A stretch of 64,000 bases of DNA from NCBI GenBank assembly GCA_025526935.1, contig JAHLKD010000102.1:1-64000 (forward strand). The letters are read 5' to 3'. Under the pieces are notes generated by a model. That model ran no database searches, was not told where the DNA came from, and saw only the letters and a program-made list of their open reading frames with translations. The position numbers and the translations under genes are program-made. Position 1 is the first letter of the stretch, and every line of letters begins with the position of its first letter. This DNA comes from Cladochytrium replicatum (Eukaryota > Chytridiomycota > Chytridiomycetes > Cladochytriales > Cladochytriaceae). Positions 8,886-21,595 of the stretch are shown one piece after another.

Positions 8886-10475
8886 ATGGGAGGAGGGGAC
8901 CTCGTAAGTGGGACAACTAATCACTGGAAAATGCTGTGCTCATCTGAAATTTCCCTCTATTCGAAACACAGAACTTGAAGAAGTCATGGCATACGGGAAC
9001 ACTACGCTTCCAGGCCAAAGTGTGGGCGGCTGAGGAGAAGAAGAAGGAGGAGGAGAAGAAGCTCGAGGAGATGCGGAAGGAGAAGGAGCAGGAGCGACAG
9101 ATGCTGGAGCTGCAGGAGCTACAGCGTGCTGCCGGGCAGAAGACCGAGGTGAATCGAATGGGTTGGATGTATGCTGCTGGACCCGGTGGACAAGCTGGGA
9201 TGCTGGATGAGGACAAGGAGGCGTTCTTGTTGGGCAAGAAAAGAGTGGATAGGCTTGTTGAAATGGGAAAGACTATGGATGAGGTGAGTCTTGTTGATGG
9301 TATTAAGTTCTTGGATCGCTGAGTGATCGAATATATGACAGCTTTCAAAAGAAACAACTTTCTCGTCGAACGCGAATGCACGGTATGGGATGGTTGCGAA
9401 CACGGTACGCGATACGCAGAACAAATTGCGCGAGGACCCGATGCTGGTGATCAAACAGCGCGAGCTTGCTACTCTGAAGGCGACACTTGCAAATCCAATG
9501 AAGTTGAAAGAGCTGAAGCGAAAAGTTGGTGCAGATAACGGGGATGATGAGAAACAGCGAAAGAAAGCAAAGAAGGAGAAGAAGGAGAAGGATAAGAAGG
9601 AAAAGCAGAAGGAGAAGCTGCGTCGAGAAGAAATGGAGAGGGGGCGTGATGTGAGTCGGTCACCTGTACAAAGGAGTCGATCTGAAAGCGGAAGCCGGAC
9701 CCCACCAAGACGATCGCGGAAGTCAGCGTCTCCGGTCGAAAATGGAGCGAGGAGAAGAGATGACAGTGGAAGCAGAACTCCGCCACGACGCAACAGAATA
9801 TCACCTTCGACAGAGCGTAGGAGGGATAGATCTGCCAGCGGGAGCAGAACGCCGCCCCGTAGAGTCAGATGGCCGAGCAGATCACCAGTTCGAAACGGTG
9901 GACAAAACGGTTCTGCCCCGGACAAATCTAGGCGTGCCTCACCCCCACGGTCACGTCGGTCGCCAATCTGGTCTCCACTGAGACGAACCCACCCCAGCCC
10001 AGTCCGTGACAGAAGCCCTGTAGGCGGACCCACGCGTTCCCGAAGTCGTTCACCTCCCCGACGCCGCTCACCGCTTCGCGGAGACACCCGTCGACGCCAA
10101 CCATCCCGTAGCCCACCCCGCCGCCCGCAACGACGCCACCGATCCCCAACCCCGCCAAACCTTACTGGACCGACCGAAGCCGAGCTCAAACGACTCGAGA
10201 TGCAGGGTGCCGCGGAACAGTATGAAATTGAGCGTAGGGCCAGGACAGAGAAAGCACGAAAGGAGCAGGAGGAAGAAGAAAGGGTTGAGGCTGAGGTGCG
10301 ACGGAAGAGGATGGCCCGGGACGCTGAGGACGGAGATTTCGGGGGTGCACCCGGTGAAAGCTTCTATAGGGACTTGGCTAGAGCGTCGTTGATGAGTGAG
10401 GGGATGGATGTTGCCGGTGCGGTCAGGAGGAATAGGGCATTTGTGCAGAGAGGTGGGGAGATGATGTCGAGATAG
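8886..10475 (+). CDS. CWC25: Pre-mRNA splicing factor CWC25
   Basis: Three exons: 8886-8903, 8972-9283, 9342-10475; 487 residues. The start MGGGDLNLKKSWHTGTLRFQ is the Cwc25 N-terminal signature. A Lys/Glu coiled coil (about 25-60) and the conserved GWMYAAGPGG stretch follow. The middle is a Lys-rich helix, then an RS-type tail with three copies of SGSRTPPRR, and a C-terminal coiled coil. Cwc25 joins the activated spliceosome after Prp2 and promotes the first transesterification. The RS tail is longer than in yeast (179 aa), as in other intron-rich eukaryotes. Confidence 0.92.
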
Positions 10476-10648
10476 TAGTCTGAGCCTTAGTTATGCCTTT
10501 TTCGATCATGGACAGTTGAAGCTTGTTCACGTTTCAAGACACTTGGTGCGGTTTAGTTGAAGAAAGCTTTATTTTAGTAAAGTAAGGAATTCTCAAGAAG
10601 CAGAAGGCGGATCTGCAATAAGAAAAAGAATGAAGTGGTCCAGGGCAC

Positions 10649-11188
10649 TCAAGTCCTAGTTCGATCGGTCAATGCTAAACTTCCAAGTGCGCCGTCTTTT
10701 TTGGATCTTTCGCTCGAAACCGTTGAAAATGTCCGGCAGAGTTTCCGAACGTCATCCTCAGTTTTAACACAATCGATCAAGGGTTTTCCGAGGTAGCTGT
10801 GGTCAGTATGTAGCAATGACGCCCGTGGTCCGGGGTTTGCAATTCCTTCGCAAATCCCGACACGATCCTTGACAAGGGAGAAGATGATCCTTGACAAGGG
10901 AGAAGATTTCCGATAGTAGCTGCGTGTTGTAGCGTTGTTCAGGGATCGCTTGAGCTTCCTTGCCTCAATTTCTTGGCAAAAGTTGTGTCGAGATGCACGA
11001 TCCAAAAAATGTCTTGCTCGATTGTTCCAAGTTTCAGCAACCCGATCGGTAGGTCCATCGCGATTGAGGGAAACCTTAAGTAAAGGTTGTGGGCAGTTGA
11101 CGAGGTGAATGAGATAGTGTGGAGGCAGTTTGTATCTAAGACAAGGAAATCGCTTTAAGTTTACGAAACGAATAAACGGTGTTTCCAT
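10649..11188 (-). CDS. Hypothetical ORF, 179 aa
   Basis: A single open frame with a true ATG (11188) and basic, Ser/Arg-rich composition; no domain recognised. It contains a perfect 22-bp tandem duplication (10864-10907). Since 22 is not a multiple of three, the duplication would shift frame in a conserved gene, which argues against long-term coding. May be chance or a recent relic. Confidence 0.25.
   Translation of the reverse strand: METPFIRFVNLKRFPCLRYKLPPHYLIHLVNCPQPLLKVSLNRDGPTDRVAETWNNRARHFLDRASRHNFCQEIEARKLKRSLNNATTRSYYRKSSPLSRIIFSLVKDRVGICEGIANPGPRASLLHTDHSYLGKPLIDCVKTEDDVRKLCRTFSTVSSERSKKDGALGSLALTDRTRT
10864..10907. repeat. 22-bp perfect tandem duplication
   Basis: The unit starting gatccttgacaagg occurs twice head to tail (10864-10885 and 10886-10907) with no mismatch, implying recent origin. 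Confidence 0.95.
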
Positions 11189-12759
11189 TATGTTGTCATA
11201 CCTTCATTGTAAGTCTTTCAAAAAATTCAAAGTAAGGTACAGCTCGGTGGAATGCACGGAACAAACCTACAGTGATGTCGTCACAAGTCACCACTGGTGA
11301 ACCGTCCTACAGCCCAATATTCATCGTGGTGCTTGATAAAATTTTTAAGTTAAAGTCACTATCAATCTCAAAAAACTTTTACGGTATGTACCAAAAGTTG
11401 AACCACGATGAGGGCTGAGGCATCATATCGTCATGTTCACGAGAAGGTTGGTTGCCGCCCTGCTCGAAATCCATGGCCCCGCCCTGGGAAAAAGATGGAT
11501 CTTTGATGCGAGCTGGGAGGCGTATTTGGTAATGAGGAGGTCCATTGCAGGACGCTACCTTTCCCGACCAGCAATGACAATTCATAGCCCACCGTGCGTG
11601 CCGAGACTGTGGCCCGTTAAGGGCAGCTCGGCGGCCGCGTATGGGTCGACACAAAGAGTCCTCACCGTGCCCGAAATGACCGAGTACGCCTTCTGGAACC
11701 CAGAGGGGAACTGTGCACTCGAAGGCGCTTTACCCGTCATCCAGTACTTTTGTGAGTCCAAAGTTGAAATTCGATAAGTAGGTTGGGAGAATTTGCAAGA
11801 TAAGAGGAAAGGGGTGTTGCGGGTTGCTTTAAAACTGAGCACAGCTCTTCATCAAGACGACGCCGCTCGCATTGGCTGCAGCAGATCCGCTTGCGGCCGC
11901 GGCAACGGCGTTTGCAACAGCTTTTCGCTGTGCGATTTCGACGAACAGGCTATAAGCGACTGTTGGCTGCACGTACCAACCACTTTGTAAATGGTCTCGA
12001 TTCGACAGTCCAGTTACAGGAGGTCCAGCGCATAGGCTTTACTCGCTTCGGTGATCGGGACTGCCTTGAGCTATTTCTGTACCATAGGCACTGAAGGCGA
12101 GACGTAGCGCTGTTTCGGTAGCGCGGCTGCATTTGCGGGACCTAGGGCAGCGATGGACAGCACCAAGAGCAACCCGGAGAGCTCTGGCATCCTCATTGGG
12201 AAAGAGACTGAGGAAACTGGCTGTAAAATTTATTCGTGCAGTGCTCCACCAAGTAATGTCCCACGCTCAGTTTAAACTGCCCAATGTGGGGTTATCGTAA
12301 GAACACAAAGCTTGCCTTGGTGGGCGGGATCTGTTCGCTAATGCAGTCTCTTTCCCAATTTTTAAGATTCCAATGCTGGCAAGATGGAAGTGGACTACAT
12401 TTGAGTTTTGCAAAAGCGTTATATTTTTACTCTGCACAGGAGGACCCACCACTCAGTCCAGTCCCAGCCGCCCACTGCGAAACAACGTTAAAATCCTGTC
12501 AAAGCTGCGCTAATTATGTTGGTACGAGCAATTGCACGATTGGTCTAGCGGTGCTGGTAGCGAGAATCGTTTCCGTTCGCTGTGATCTACTGTGCTTCCC
12601 CCATCCATCTCCAATCAATCCACGTGTCGTTTAGTATCCGCCACATTCGGAATCGGTTCGCTGCTCCATCGCATCGCACGGCTCCTCCCAATCCCAGATT
12701 TAACTAAGCTGATTGCATTCTTGCCTCTGAACTACTTTCATATTACCATTCTATCGGAT
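11189..12759. other. Ambiguous intergenic region before the antiporter
   Basis: GC-rich frames occur on both strands at 11380-11840, but none matches a family or carries clear splice signals. Besides the possible secreted ORF (11829-12196) nothing firm is seen. The last few hundred bases before 12760 are the presumed antiporter promoter. Confidence 0.4.
11829..12196 (-). CDS. Possible small secreted protein, exon structure unresolved
   Basis: From ATG at 12196 the minus strand reads a classical signal peptide (short polar start, Leu/Ala-rich core, PANA cleavage-like end). A stop is reached after about 41 residues. Further down, in another frame, lies an Ala-rich stretch ending at TAA 11829-11831. 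An intron starting GTACAG (about 12080) could join them, but no phase-consistent junction was found. Codon composition is gene-like. Treat as a candidate only. Confidence 0.25.
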
Positions 12760-15720
12760 ATGGCCGGTGACCTGACTGCCGGCGCTTCAGTCCTGACCGG
12801 TTTCAACCCGCTCACGGACAACCTCTCGCTCTTCCTCGTCCAGCTGCTCATCATCATAACTCTCTCGCGCCTCATCAGTGCTGGTTTAGCATACCTGCAC
12901 CAACCCAGAGTCATTGCCGAAGTTGTGAGTGCTACATGGTTCCAATCCGTTGCTCGACATTCGCTAATGTTCTCTCACCACAACCTAGATTGTCGGCATT
13001 CTTCTCGGTCCTTCCGCGCTCTGCCGCATTCCTGCTTTCGCAAACAACGTCTTTCCTGCTTCCTCGAAACCTTTGCTGAAACTGGTCGCAGACTTTGGTC
13101 TCATCCTTTTCTTGTTCCTCGTCGGTCTCGAAATCGATCCTGCAGGCCTCTTGAAATCAGCAAAACTCGCCACCTCCATCTGTAAGTAGTGAGTCTTGGG
13201 CGGTGGCCAATTGGGTGTGCGGAAATTTTATAGTGGATGACAGAGATTCAAACCCACACCTTTTATGTTGTTGTCATCTAACAATCGTTCTCCAATTCTT
13301 GACAGCGCTTGCGGGAATTGCCGTTCCCTTCGCTCTGGGCGTGGGAGTGAGTAAGCTTATCTACGAGCTCATCGAAATCCCCGATGTCTTGGAAGCAGGC
13401 AAAGCCGCCCCCCCGTTCCTGTCGTTCACCCTGTTCATTGGATGTGCCATGTCCATCACGGCCTTCCCGGTTCTCGCTCGCATGCTGACTGAGCGAAAAC
13501 TCTTGGGAACAAAGGTCGGACAGTCTACCATGGCCGCCGCTGCAATGTAAGCTGCCATCTGTTTGAAGTGGGTTCTATTCTCACACTTGATTTTCTAGTG
13601 ATGACGTTATTGCGTGGATTCTTCTGATACTGGTCGTTGCACTGATCAACAACCCTGCCAACTCGGTTGTTGCTGTCTATGTATTTTTGCTCGTCGTCGC
13701 ATGGTTTATCTTCTTGTGGTTTGCGGTGCGACCGATCATTATCCGCATCGTAAAGTACAACAACCCCGACCCCAACTCCCACGAGATCTCTCCCTTCACT
13801 ATCTTTGCCATGTTCTTTGTGGTCATCGTGTCGGCGACCTTTGCCCAGATGCTCGGTATCCACGCCATTTTTGGCTCGTTCCTTGCGGGGATCATTATGC
13901 CTCACGAAGACGGCTTTGCGGCAAAGATTACGGGGAAGATTGAAGATTTGGTATCTGTGCTATTCCTTCCGCTGTACTTTACGTACTCCGGATTGAACAC
14001 GCGCATTGATCAGCTTTCGGATGGTGTGAGTTGGGGGATGGTTGTGTTGGTTATTGCGACGGCGATGGCTGGAAAGATTTTCGGGTGCACGTTTGCGTCC
14101 AAGATTTCGGGACTGAACTGGAGAGAATCTTGGACAGTCGGGTTCCTCATGAGTACAAAGGGGTAAGTGATTGAGCACAGATAGCTCGTGGCGATTCCGG
14201 TGCTAATCATTTATGACAGTCTGGTTGAATTGATTGTCCTGAATCTTGGACTCAGCGCTGGAGTTATTTCGGTTCGGGTCTTCACCATCTGTGTGGTTAT
14301 GGCTCTTGTTACGACTTTCGTTACGATGCCCGTCGTCACGTTCATCTACCCGACACGATTCTATCTGAACCTGAAGCCTTCAGATGAGCAGGGAGGAAAC
14401 AATCCGGGCCAGCTACAGGTTTCCGGCAGCACCGGTGGTGAAGCAGTGTTGCGACCGCTCATTACCCTCACTCGTGTCACATCTGTGGCTCCCATGATGG
14501 CCTTCACCAGGCTTCTTCACAGTGCAACTCACCCCGCCCATGACCACCACCACAACCGCCGTAGCCACCACTCGATGTCGCCGCTACAGCTTCACGTGCT
14601 CCGTCTGATCCCACTCACTGAACGTTACTCTGATGTTTTGCGTGCATACGAAAACACCGAAAAGTCGTCTTGGGACTCCCTTCTCAACGTGTTCGAGATC
14701 TTCTCGCAGATCCTTCGGATCAACATCCAAACCTACGTAACGATCGTCCCTGAGTCCGAGTTTGGCGAACACGTCGCTGCCACGGCGCACGATACGGACG
14801 CAAATGTCATTGTGATATCGTTCAACCCGTCAATGCAAATGCAGCAGCAGGGATCCACGTCCCCGCAACTGCTGACAACCTCCACAGCACCAACCTCGCT
14901 CGACATTGTCGGCCTCGCGGGGCAATTCGAGAAACTTCTCGCATCTCAACACGTTTCCGCGACTGTCGCCATGTTCCTCGAACGCGACCTTCCGACCCCA
15001 TCGCACCCCACCAACGTCACGATCCAATCCCACCACATGACCGTCAACACTCGCCCCGTCGCGCCCGTCGGTACGGAAGTCGAACGCATTGTCGTAATCT
15101 ACGGCACCGGCGCTCCCGACGCCCAAGCCGCGCTGCGACTCTCCGCCTCCCTAGCCGGCAAATCGACCGAGCTTGTCGTGGTCACGCCGAATCTCGACCT
15201 CGACACGGAGTCCGTCGAAACCGTCGACGACGGGAACGCGCCGGGACATCCCGACCCCGAAGGCGCGTACATCCGCAGGATCAAGTCCGAAGGCGTAAAC
15301 GTGCGCGTGGTGCGGGGCAGTCTCGCGAGCTTCACGAGGCCGTTGGTGCCGAGAGGGCCTGTGATGAGTGGCGGGGCGAGGTTCTTGAGCACGGCGTCGG
15401 CGCATTCGCCGAGACTGTTGAGGTTGTTTAGCGGGGACACGGGTGGTTCGGCTTCGCAGGCGGAAGCTGAGGCAGTGCCGACTGAGGAGCCGGGACAAGT
15501 CGGGGAGGAGGAGAGCAGTAGTAGCGAGGTGAACGAGGAGAAGGTGCGGGAGACGGATTTGGTGGTTGTGCCTTGGGAGGTGTATGTGCGAGAGGTTGGG
15601 GTTAGGAGGATTGTGGAGAGCGCGGCGGCGTGTCCGGGCGCGGTGGTGCTTGTGCGTAGCCCGGTCGGGGATGAGTTTGAGGCTCCCAGTGTTGACGAGA
15701 AGGTAGCGAAGATGGCGTGA
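12760..15720 (+). CDS. CPA2-family K+/H+ antiporter (Kha1-like)
   Basis: Five exons: 12760-12924, 12989-13181, 13306-13546, 13599-14162, 14220-15720; 2,664 nt, 887 residues. Roughly the first 430 residues are a multi-spanning membrane domain typical of monovalent cation:proton antiporters: an early PRVIAE motif, LFLVGLEIDP, and an adjacent Asp pair (D201-D202 in AIDDVIAW), the expected ion-binding site. The cytosolic tail is about 450 residues with a His-rich patch and stretches resembling universal-stress-type folds, as in yeast Kha1 and plant CHX. It likely exchanges K+ for H+ in an endomembrane compartment. The start was chosen at MAGDLTAG because the upstream frame lacks family similarity. 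Confidence 0.9.
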
Positions 15721-16024
15721 ATGGAGTTAGCTTTTCAGCTATTGGTTTAAAAAGTCTCTGAATCTATTATGTGCTGAGCAAGTTTTTTTTCCGTTCTCTT
15801 GAGTTATAGCTTTGATGAGTGCTCTGTGGGGTTTGTTTTTGACTTTCTGAGAAACAGTTACTGCTTTTCATTCCTCTTCTCATTTTTGGCAAGAAGAGCG
15901 TTAATAAGCTTTCATGTCGAAATAACAACCGTCATTTCGTTGTGTCATGACGTTTTAGTTGCATTCAGGCCAAACACAAAAATATTTAAAATAACAATGT
16001 CCTTTTTGATCGAGTTGACTTTCT

Positions 16025-16527
16025 ATGTTCGCAATCAGAACTCTAATACACGGAGCTGCAGGGCTGACAATCCCGACCGTCACTACACGATCATTCACCA
16101 TCATTCCCGCCTCCAAAGTAGCAGAAACCATTCGTGATAAGCATTCGCAGCTTGGCACAGGTTTGAAATACCTGCTTTTTGATCAACAGTGTTGAAATTG
16201 ACAGTCTCTCCAAAAGACTATGTCATCCTCGACGTGCGGGATCCCGAAGAATTCGCCAAATCGCACCTACCGGGAGCCGTAAACCTCCCTCACGAGCATG
16301 TACTTCGTGGGCCGCAACGCATCTCGGATCCGCAAGCAGTATTGCAGTCAGCGACTGGAGTGGGGAAGGGGAAGATTTTTGTGCATTGTAATTTGTCGTT
16401 GATTCGGGGGCCTGAGATGGCGAGGTGGGTTGAGGAGGTTGGAGGGGTGGAGGGGGAGGTTTGTGTTGTTGAGGGGGGTTTCAAGGGCTGGACGAGGGAG
16501 TACCCTGATCTTGTGGAGAGGGATTGA
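16025..16527 (+). CDS. Cdc25/Acr2-type rhodanese, probable mitochondrial targeting
   Basis: Two exons, 16025-16160 and 16205-16527; 152 residues. One rhodanese domain begins at YVILDVRDPEEF (residues 51-62). The active loop HCNLSLIRG (C107, R113) is C-X5-R, the length used by Cdc25 and Acr2 arsenate-reductase relatives rather than the C-X4 loop of sulfurtransferases. The first 35 residues (MFAIRTLIHGAAG..., Arg/Ser-rich, no acids) resemble a mitochondrial presequence. Likely a small phosphatase or arsenate reductase; the substrate cannot be told from sequence. Confidence 0.85.
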
Positions 16528-16749
16528 AGGAATATTCCAGGAATATCAATAATGCCGTAGTGATAGTATTGACATGGTGGTGATGTGGAGTGAGTGGGTG
16601 AACGCTCCACATGCTATTTCTATTTCTTTGCCACCGCCAGCCGCCACGACATCCTGTCTCCGCCCGCCTCCGCCGTCCTCAATCGTAGATCTGCTCCACC
16701 CGTTCCCTATATTAAACTCTCTTAATCAACCCCTCTCGCACGCAATAAT

Positions 16750-18309
16750 ATGACCATCGAATTCAAGACGAAAATCTGCTGCATTGGTGGCGGTTACGTA
16801 GGCGGGCCAACATGTGCTGTCATCGCATACAAGAACCCCGCCGTCAAAGTTACTATCGTCGATCTCAATGAGTCGCGCATTGCAGCCTGGAACTCTGACA
16901 ACCTCCCCATCTACGAGCCCGGTCTCGAGGAAGTCGTCTTTGCTGCCCGTGGCCGCAACCTGTTTTTCTCCGCCGATGTTGACGCAGGCATCCTCGAAGC
17001 CGACCTGATCTTCGTCTCCGTCAACACGCCCACCAAAAAATCCGGCATTGGCGCAGGGTTCGCCGCCGACCTGGCCTACGTTGAGTCCGCGACGCGCCGT
17101 ATCGCATCCGTCGCGAAATCGTCCAAGATTGTGATTGAAAAGTCGACGGTGCCGTGCCGTACCGCTGAATCGATGAGGACGATCTTGGAAGCAAACTCGA
17201 GGGACGATATCCGGTTTGACATCTTGTCGAACCCGGAGTTTTTGGCGGAGGGCACGGCGATTAGCGACTTGATGAACCCGGACCGTGTGCTGATTGGATC
17301 TCTGCAGACGCCGGAGGGGTTCAGGGCCCAGCAGCGCCTTGCGGACGTGTATGCGGCTTGGGTTCCGAGGGAGAAGATCATCACCATGAACCTGTGGTCG
17401 TCGGAGCTTTCAAAGCTTGTAAGTGTTTTGTGGATCAGTATGATGACAGTACTGATGATGTTGTTATAGGCTGCGAACGCGATGCTTGCACAGAGGATTT
17501 CCTCAATCAACGCGCTCAGTGCAATCTGTGAAGCTACTGGTGCTGATGTCGATGAGGTTGCGTATGCTTGCGGTCTTGACACGCGTATCGGACCCAAGTT
17601 CTTGAAAGCCTCTGTTGGTTTTGGCGGCTCGTGCTTCCAGAAGGACATTCTCAACCTTGTGTACCTGTCTGAGAGCCTTCATCTTCCCGAGGTTGCTGCC
17701 TACTGGAACCAGGTAAATGCTCTGTGGTTGTCTAATCTTTGTGACTAATAAATGTTGCCCTTTTTGGTAGGTCGTCCAGATGAACGAGTACCAAAAGTCG
17801 CGGTTCACGGAACGCATCGTGAAGGCTCTCTTCAACACAGTCACGAACAAGCGTCTGGCGATCTTTGGGTTTGCGTTCAAGAAGAACACGGGCGACACGC
17901 GCGAGAGTGCTGCGATCACTCTGTGCAAGTACTTTATGCAGGAACGCGCACAGATTCGCATCTACGACCCAAAAGTCGAGCTCGAGCAGATTGAGATGGA
18001 CTTGACCGAGCCTGGCGTTGGGACTATGGAGAGCTACAAGAAGTTTGTGACCGTTGTGGACGACCCGTACAAGGCTGCAGAGGAGGCTGATGCGATCGTG
18101 GTGCTTACTGAGTGGGATGAGTTCAAGACTTTGTGAGTTGACTATCATGTTGGGCGAGGATCTATCTGATGTGTGGTTGCAGAGACTGGAACCGACTCTT
18201 TGCCGAGTGCAAGAAGCCTGCGTTTGTGTTTGACGGGCGTCTGATGCTCGACCACAAGAAGCTCAAACAGATTGGATTCAAGGTTGAAGTGATCGGTAAA
18301 CGTGCGTGA
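16750..18309 (+). CDS. UGDH: UDP-glucose 6-dehydrogenase
   Basis: Four exons: 16750-17418, 17470-17712, 17771-18132, 18183-18309; 466 residues, the normal family size. The N-terminal Rossmann motif is GGGYVGGP (residues 13-20). The catalytic cysteine lies in FGGSCFQKD (C278). The C-terminal UDP-binding domain includes [20 protein letters not shown]-type residues. The enzyme oxidises UDP-glucose to UDP-glucuronate with two NAD+, feeding glucuronate- and xylose-containing wall or capsule polymers. All key residues are present. Confidence 0.97.
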
Positions 18310-18905
18310 AAGCAGATGAACTGTAATGATTGGTGGAAGTTGGAAGCGAGCTGGCTTTGCCGTTTTAGTAACTTATACCAATCCAACCAAGCTTTACATA
18401 TATGAATTTTAGCTACTTTTTTTCTTGCAGTTTCCCATTAGTTTCTTCTATATGTAGTTTCTTTCGGTGAACTTGGCATAATGGCATAGGTTAGGTCTTT
18501 TAATATGTAAACACTGGTTAATTAAGAAGTACTCGATCGCATAAAACAGAAGCCTGAACGCACGAGTTTCCTTGGAAACATATTCTGCGGACATTGTTTG
18601 GCCCATGCACGAAAGTCTGCCTGGTCGCAATCTTTTTGGCAGATCTTGCAGCAAAGAATGGTCGTCGGAGATGTTTGAAATTCCCTAAAACTTCCGCTAA
18701 TCTTTTTCCATATCAATTCATGGCCAATCAACTTCACACGAAGCAATGATAAAAATTTTAAAGGGCAAAGGAAAAACTTTTTACGATGAACTTTACTTTG
18801 TGCACGCATACAGTCAGTGTAGTTTGAAAACTTGGCATGCCTCCTTTTAAAAAGGTCCCTTGAAGTATGGCCCTTATACCGAGTTTTCCAGCAAGTACCG
18901 CACAC
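18310..18905. other. Intergenic, no gene recognised
   Basis: About 600 bp between UGDH and the acid phosphatase. A long minus-strand frame crosses it but is mostly the shadow of phosphatase exon 1 and matches nothing. Confidence 0.55.
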
Positions 18906-20675
18906 ATGTCCATCCTCGTCATTCTCGCTGGCGCGATTGCTGTGATAGAAGCCTCCGTGGACGTGTCCTGGCACCGACCGAGCTACACCGACGTGAACAA
19001 TCTTGCCGCCGTTCTCAGCGGCGCCAACTCGTCCACACGCATCTTTGACTCCTCGACGACCCCGGACAACCTCTATGGGATCTACAACTACTGTAGAGTC
19101 CACCCACAACCCCATCGAAGAGCCAAGATTGACCATTCTTTTGAAATGAATAGGCAACATGCCCCACGTTCGAGCACGGGAGTACCCCGTCGCAAACAGC
19201 ACGTTTGAGCTCAAGTACGTAGAGGTGATCCATCGCCACCACAAGCGCACACCGTACCTTTCCAACACGTTCCCGAAAGAGGATCGGGACTTGTACTGCT
19301 CGGACTCACCGACGTATTATTATGCGAAATCAGTCAACGGGGACATCACGACGCCTTCTTACGTATGTTGCTGAAGACAAGTTCTTGCGTCTGGCATTGT
19401 TGTTGATGGATTTGTCTGGGTAGTGGAATATGTACGTGGAGCCGGCGAACCCGTTGAACATTACGGGGTTTAAGGGGGACTGCCAGTTTCCGCAGATCAC
19501 GAGGGAAGGTCTTGAAGATGCGCACCAGCATGGAAAGGTAAAAGATGCGTTGCTGTTTACTTTGGGAGCATATTCAGCTGACGTTCTGGATTAGGATCTG
19601 TTTTCGGTTTATGGAGACAAGCTGAAATTTTTGCCTGTGACGTTCAATCCCAAGAAGGTGCTGTTCAGGGTCACCAGCAACGTGATTACTTCGCAGACGG
19701 CCAGTGCGATCGCCAAGGGGATGTATGGGAACAATAACAATGACGTTCCTTTGTACCAGCAGGTGGGGAAAAAGAGCTTGTTTGTTTTCTCTGATCATGA
19801 GCTGATTTGAGCTGGTTCTGCTTTTACAGTACAGTGCGGTGGATTCGTTGCAGCCGCAGTACTCGTGCTCGTACGCCGACAGCGTTCGCTCGGGATACCA
19901 GGGCTCGAATGCGAACTGGACTGCACACTTGACGGCGACGCAGGATCTGTTTAAGCGTCTGGATGGGTTGAGTGGAGTGAACCCTTCTGACAGTGGATGG
20001 CACTCGTGAGTTTTTCGATCCCCAGTGGTTTTTGTGGAGGGCTGCTTAAAAACATTTCGCTTTCTCTTTGTACAGATGGTTCGACCATTATTTTGACAAC
20101 CTCTCCTCACGTCTTTGCCACCAGGTAATCAGGATTCTCGTATCCCAACCAAAACCAGAACCTAATCTCCTGCTCGCGTTCAGATGAAACTCCCCTGCAA
20201 GATCGGCAGTCCCTCCGAATGCGTCTCCCGCGCTGACGCGGAAAAGGTCTTCCGCCTCGGCCTGTACGAGTACTCCTACATCTTCCGTGACGCCCCGCAA
20301 TCGCTCGAATACGCGCGCACAAAGTACGGGCTCTACTTTGTCGAGCTGATCCACCACATGCGTCACGTCATCTCGGGCGAGTGCGAGGTCAAGTACAGGC
20401 ACAACGTCGCGCACGACGGCTCGATCTCGCCCGTGCTGTCGTTCCTGCAGGTCGACGAGATGGTGTGGCCAGGAATGGGCGCGGAGGTTACGTTTGAGTT
20501 GTTTGAGAAGAAGGCGACAGGAGAGTGGTTTGTGAGGGTGTTGTGGGGTGGGAGGGTGATGCGGAGCAGTGCGTTTGGGGAGATGGATATGGTGCCTGTG
20601 GAGAATTTCTTTGCGTATGTGGAGGGGTTGACGGGGGCGAGGGGGAGCTATGTGGTTCAGAAGTGTGGTTTTTAG
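18906..20675 (+). CDS. Secreted histidine acid phosphatase
   Basis: Seven exons: 18906-19092, 19154-19362, 19424-19537, 19595-19762, 19830-20005, 20076-20124, 20184-20675; 464 residues. A hydrophobic N-terminal segment (MSILVILAGAIAVIEA) is a signal peptide. The phosphohistidine motif is RHHKRTP (H91 catalytic), a variant of RHGxRxP with His for Gly. The proton-donor motif is AHDGSI (H378-D379). Two-domain spacing and paired cysteines fit the histidine phosphatase clan 2 (acid phosphatase/phytase). An in-frame ATG at 18867 is an alternative start. Substrate unknown; a role in phosphate scavenging is inferred. Confidence 0.88.
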
Positions 20676-21595
20676 GAGATGAGAGCACAAGATTAGAAAA
20701 GAATTTGCATATTGGCAAAGTAGATCGCACAAGCTTTACAAAAGGAACAGTTGGGCTAAGTCCCTGATTCTATCATGATCAGAAACAATTTTTTATAATT
20801 GTGGGAATATTATCACACGTAGCATTCCCGTTTGGGCGGATCCAATACCGCCAGATGAAAACGGATCTAATGGAATGACAGTTGCTCCTACAGGTGCTCC
20901 GACGTGTTTCAGAAGCAATCAAGAGAAGCTAGGCATCAGTCATCGACACTCGTGTGCCCTCCAGCTATCACCGCTCAACTTTCAGCTTCATCTCTTTCAG
21001 GTCAAACTAACCCCCACTCTATACGATCGGTAACCCCCTTCGAGTATCCACATACGTTTATGTCAAACTTTCAAAATTGTGGAGGACAACCAGATGCGTA
21101 GATTATCCGGAATCAAAAATCGAAGAAGACTAGAGGAATGGATGTACGGGGTCTGGAGGGGTCTGAGTTGCGGTCCTAGTGCTCGTCTTTCTATTATAAT
21201 TCTGTCTTCTGTTGACGTCTACTCCATTACAAGCCAGGCTGGGAGGTTTGAAGGGCAAACTCTACACTACGCTGGGCAGAAGCATTGTGAAAGCCAGCGA
21301 AAGGCAATTACGAATGGATGTAGATGTGATTAACTGTCGATGCGCTGTGTTTTGTGATTGCAAAGCTGGCATCGTTCATTGTAGCAGGGATCATCCATGA
21401 TAGCTCGTGGGAACACACAAAGGTAGGTATGGTGCATCCCAGCTGCTAGACTGCCCTCCCGAGTGCCTTTCCAAGCTTCTCTGTCCTTCCTCGTGTGATT
21501 CCAAGATTCCGTGTGCATGTGACACGGGTCCCAGACCTGCCATCGCGGGAAAGAATAAAAGGGATGTGTTCCCCCCTCCTGACCCCCAGATCACA
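20676..21595. other. Intergenic, no gene recognised
   Basis: About 0.9 kb with only short frames on both strands. Confidence 0.5.

Noticed and set aside
12530-12610. Box A-like TTGGTCTAGCGGT suggesting a tRNA
   Set aside because: No box B or pairing stems follow within tRNA distance.
18522-19268. 248-residue minus-strand frame
   Set aside because: Half is the shadow of acid phosphatase exons 1-2 and the rest has no family or splice support.
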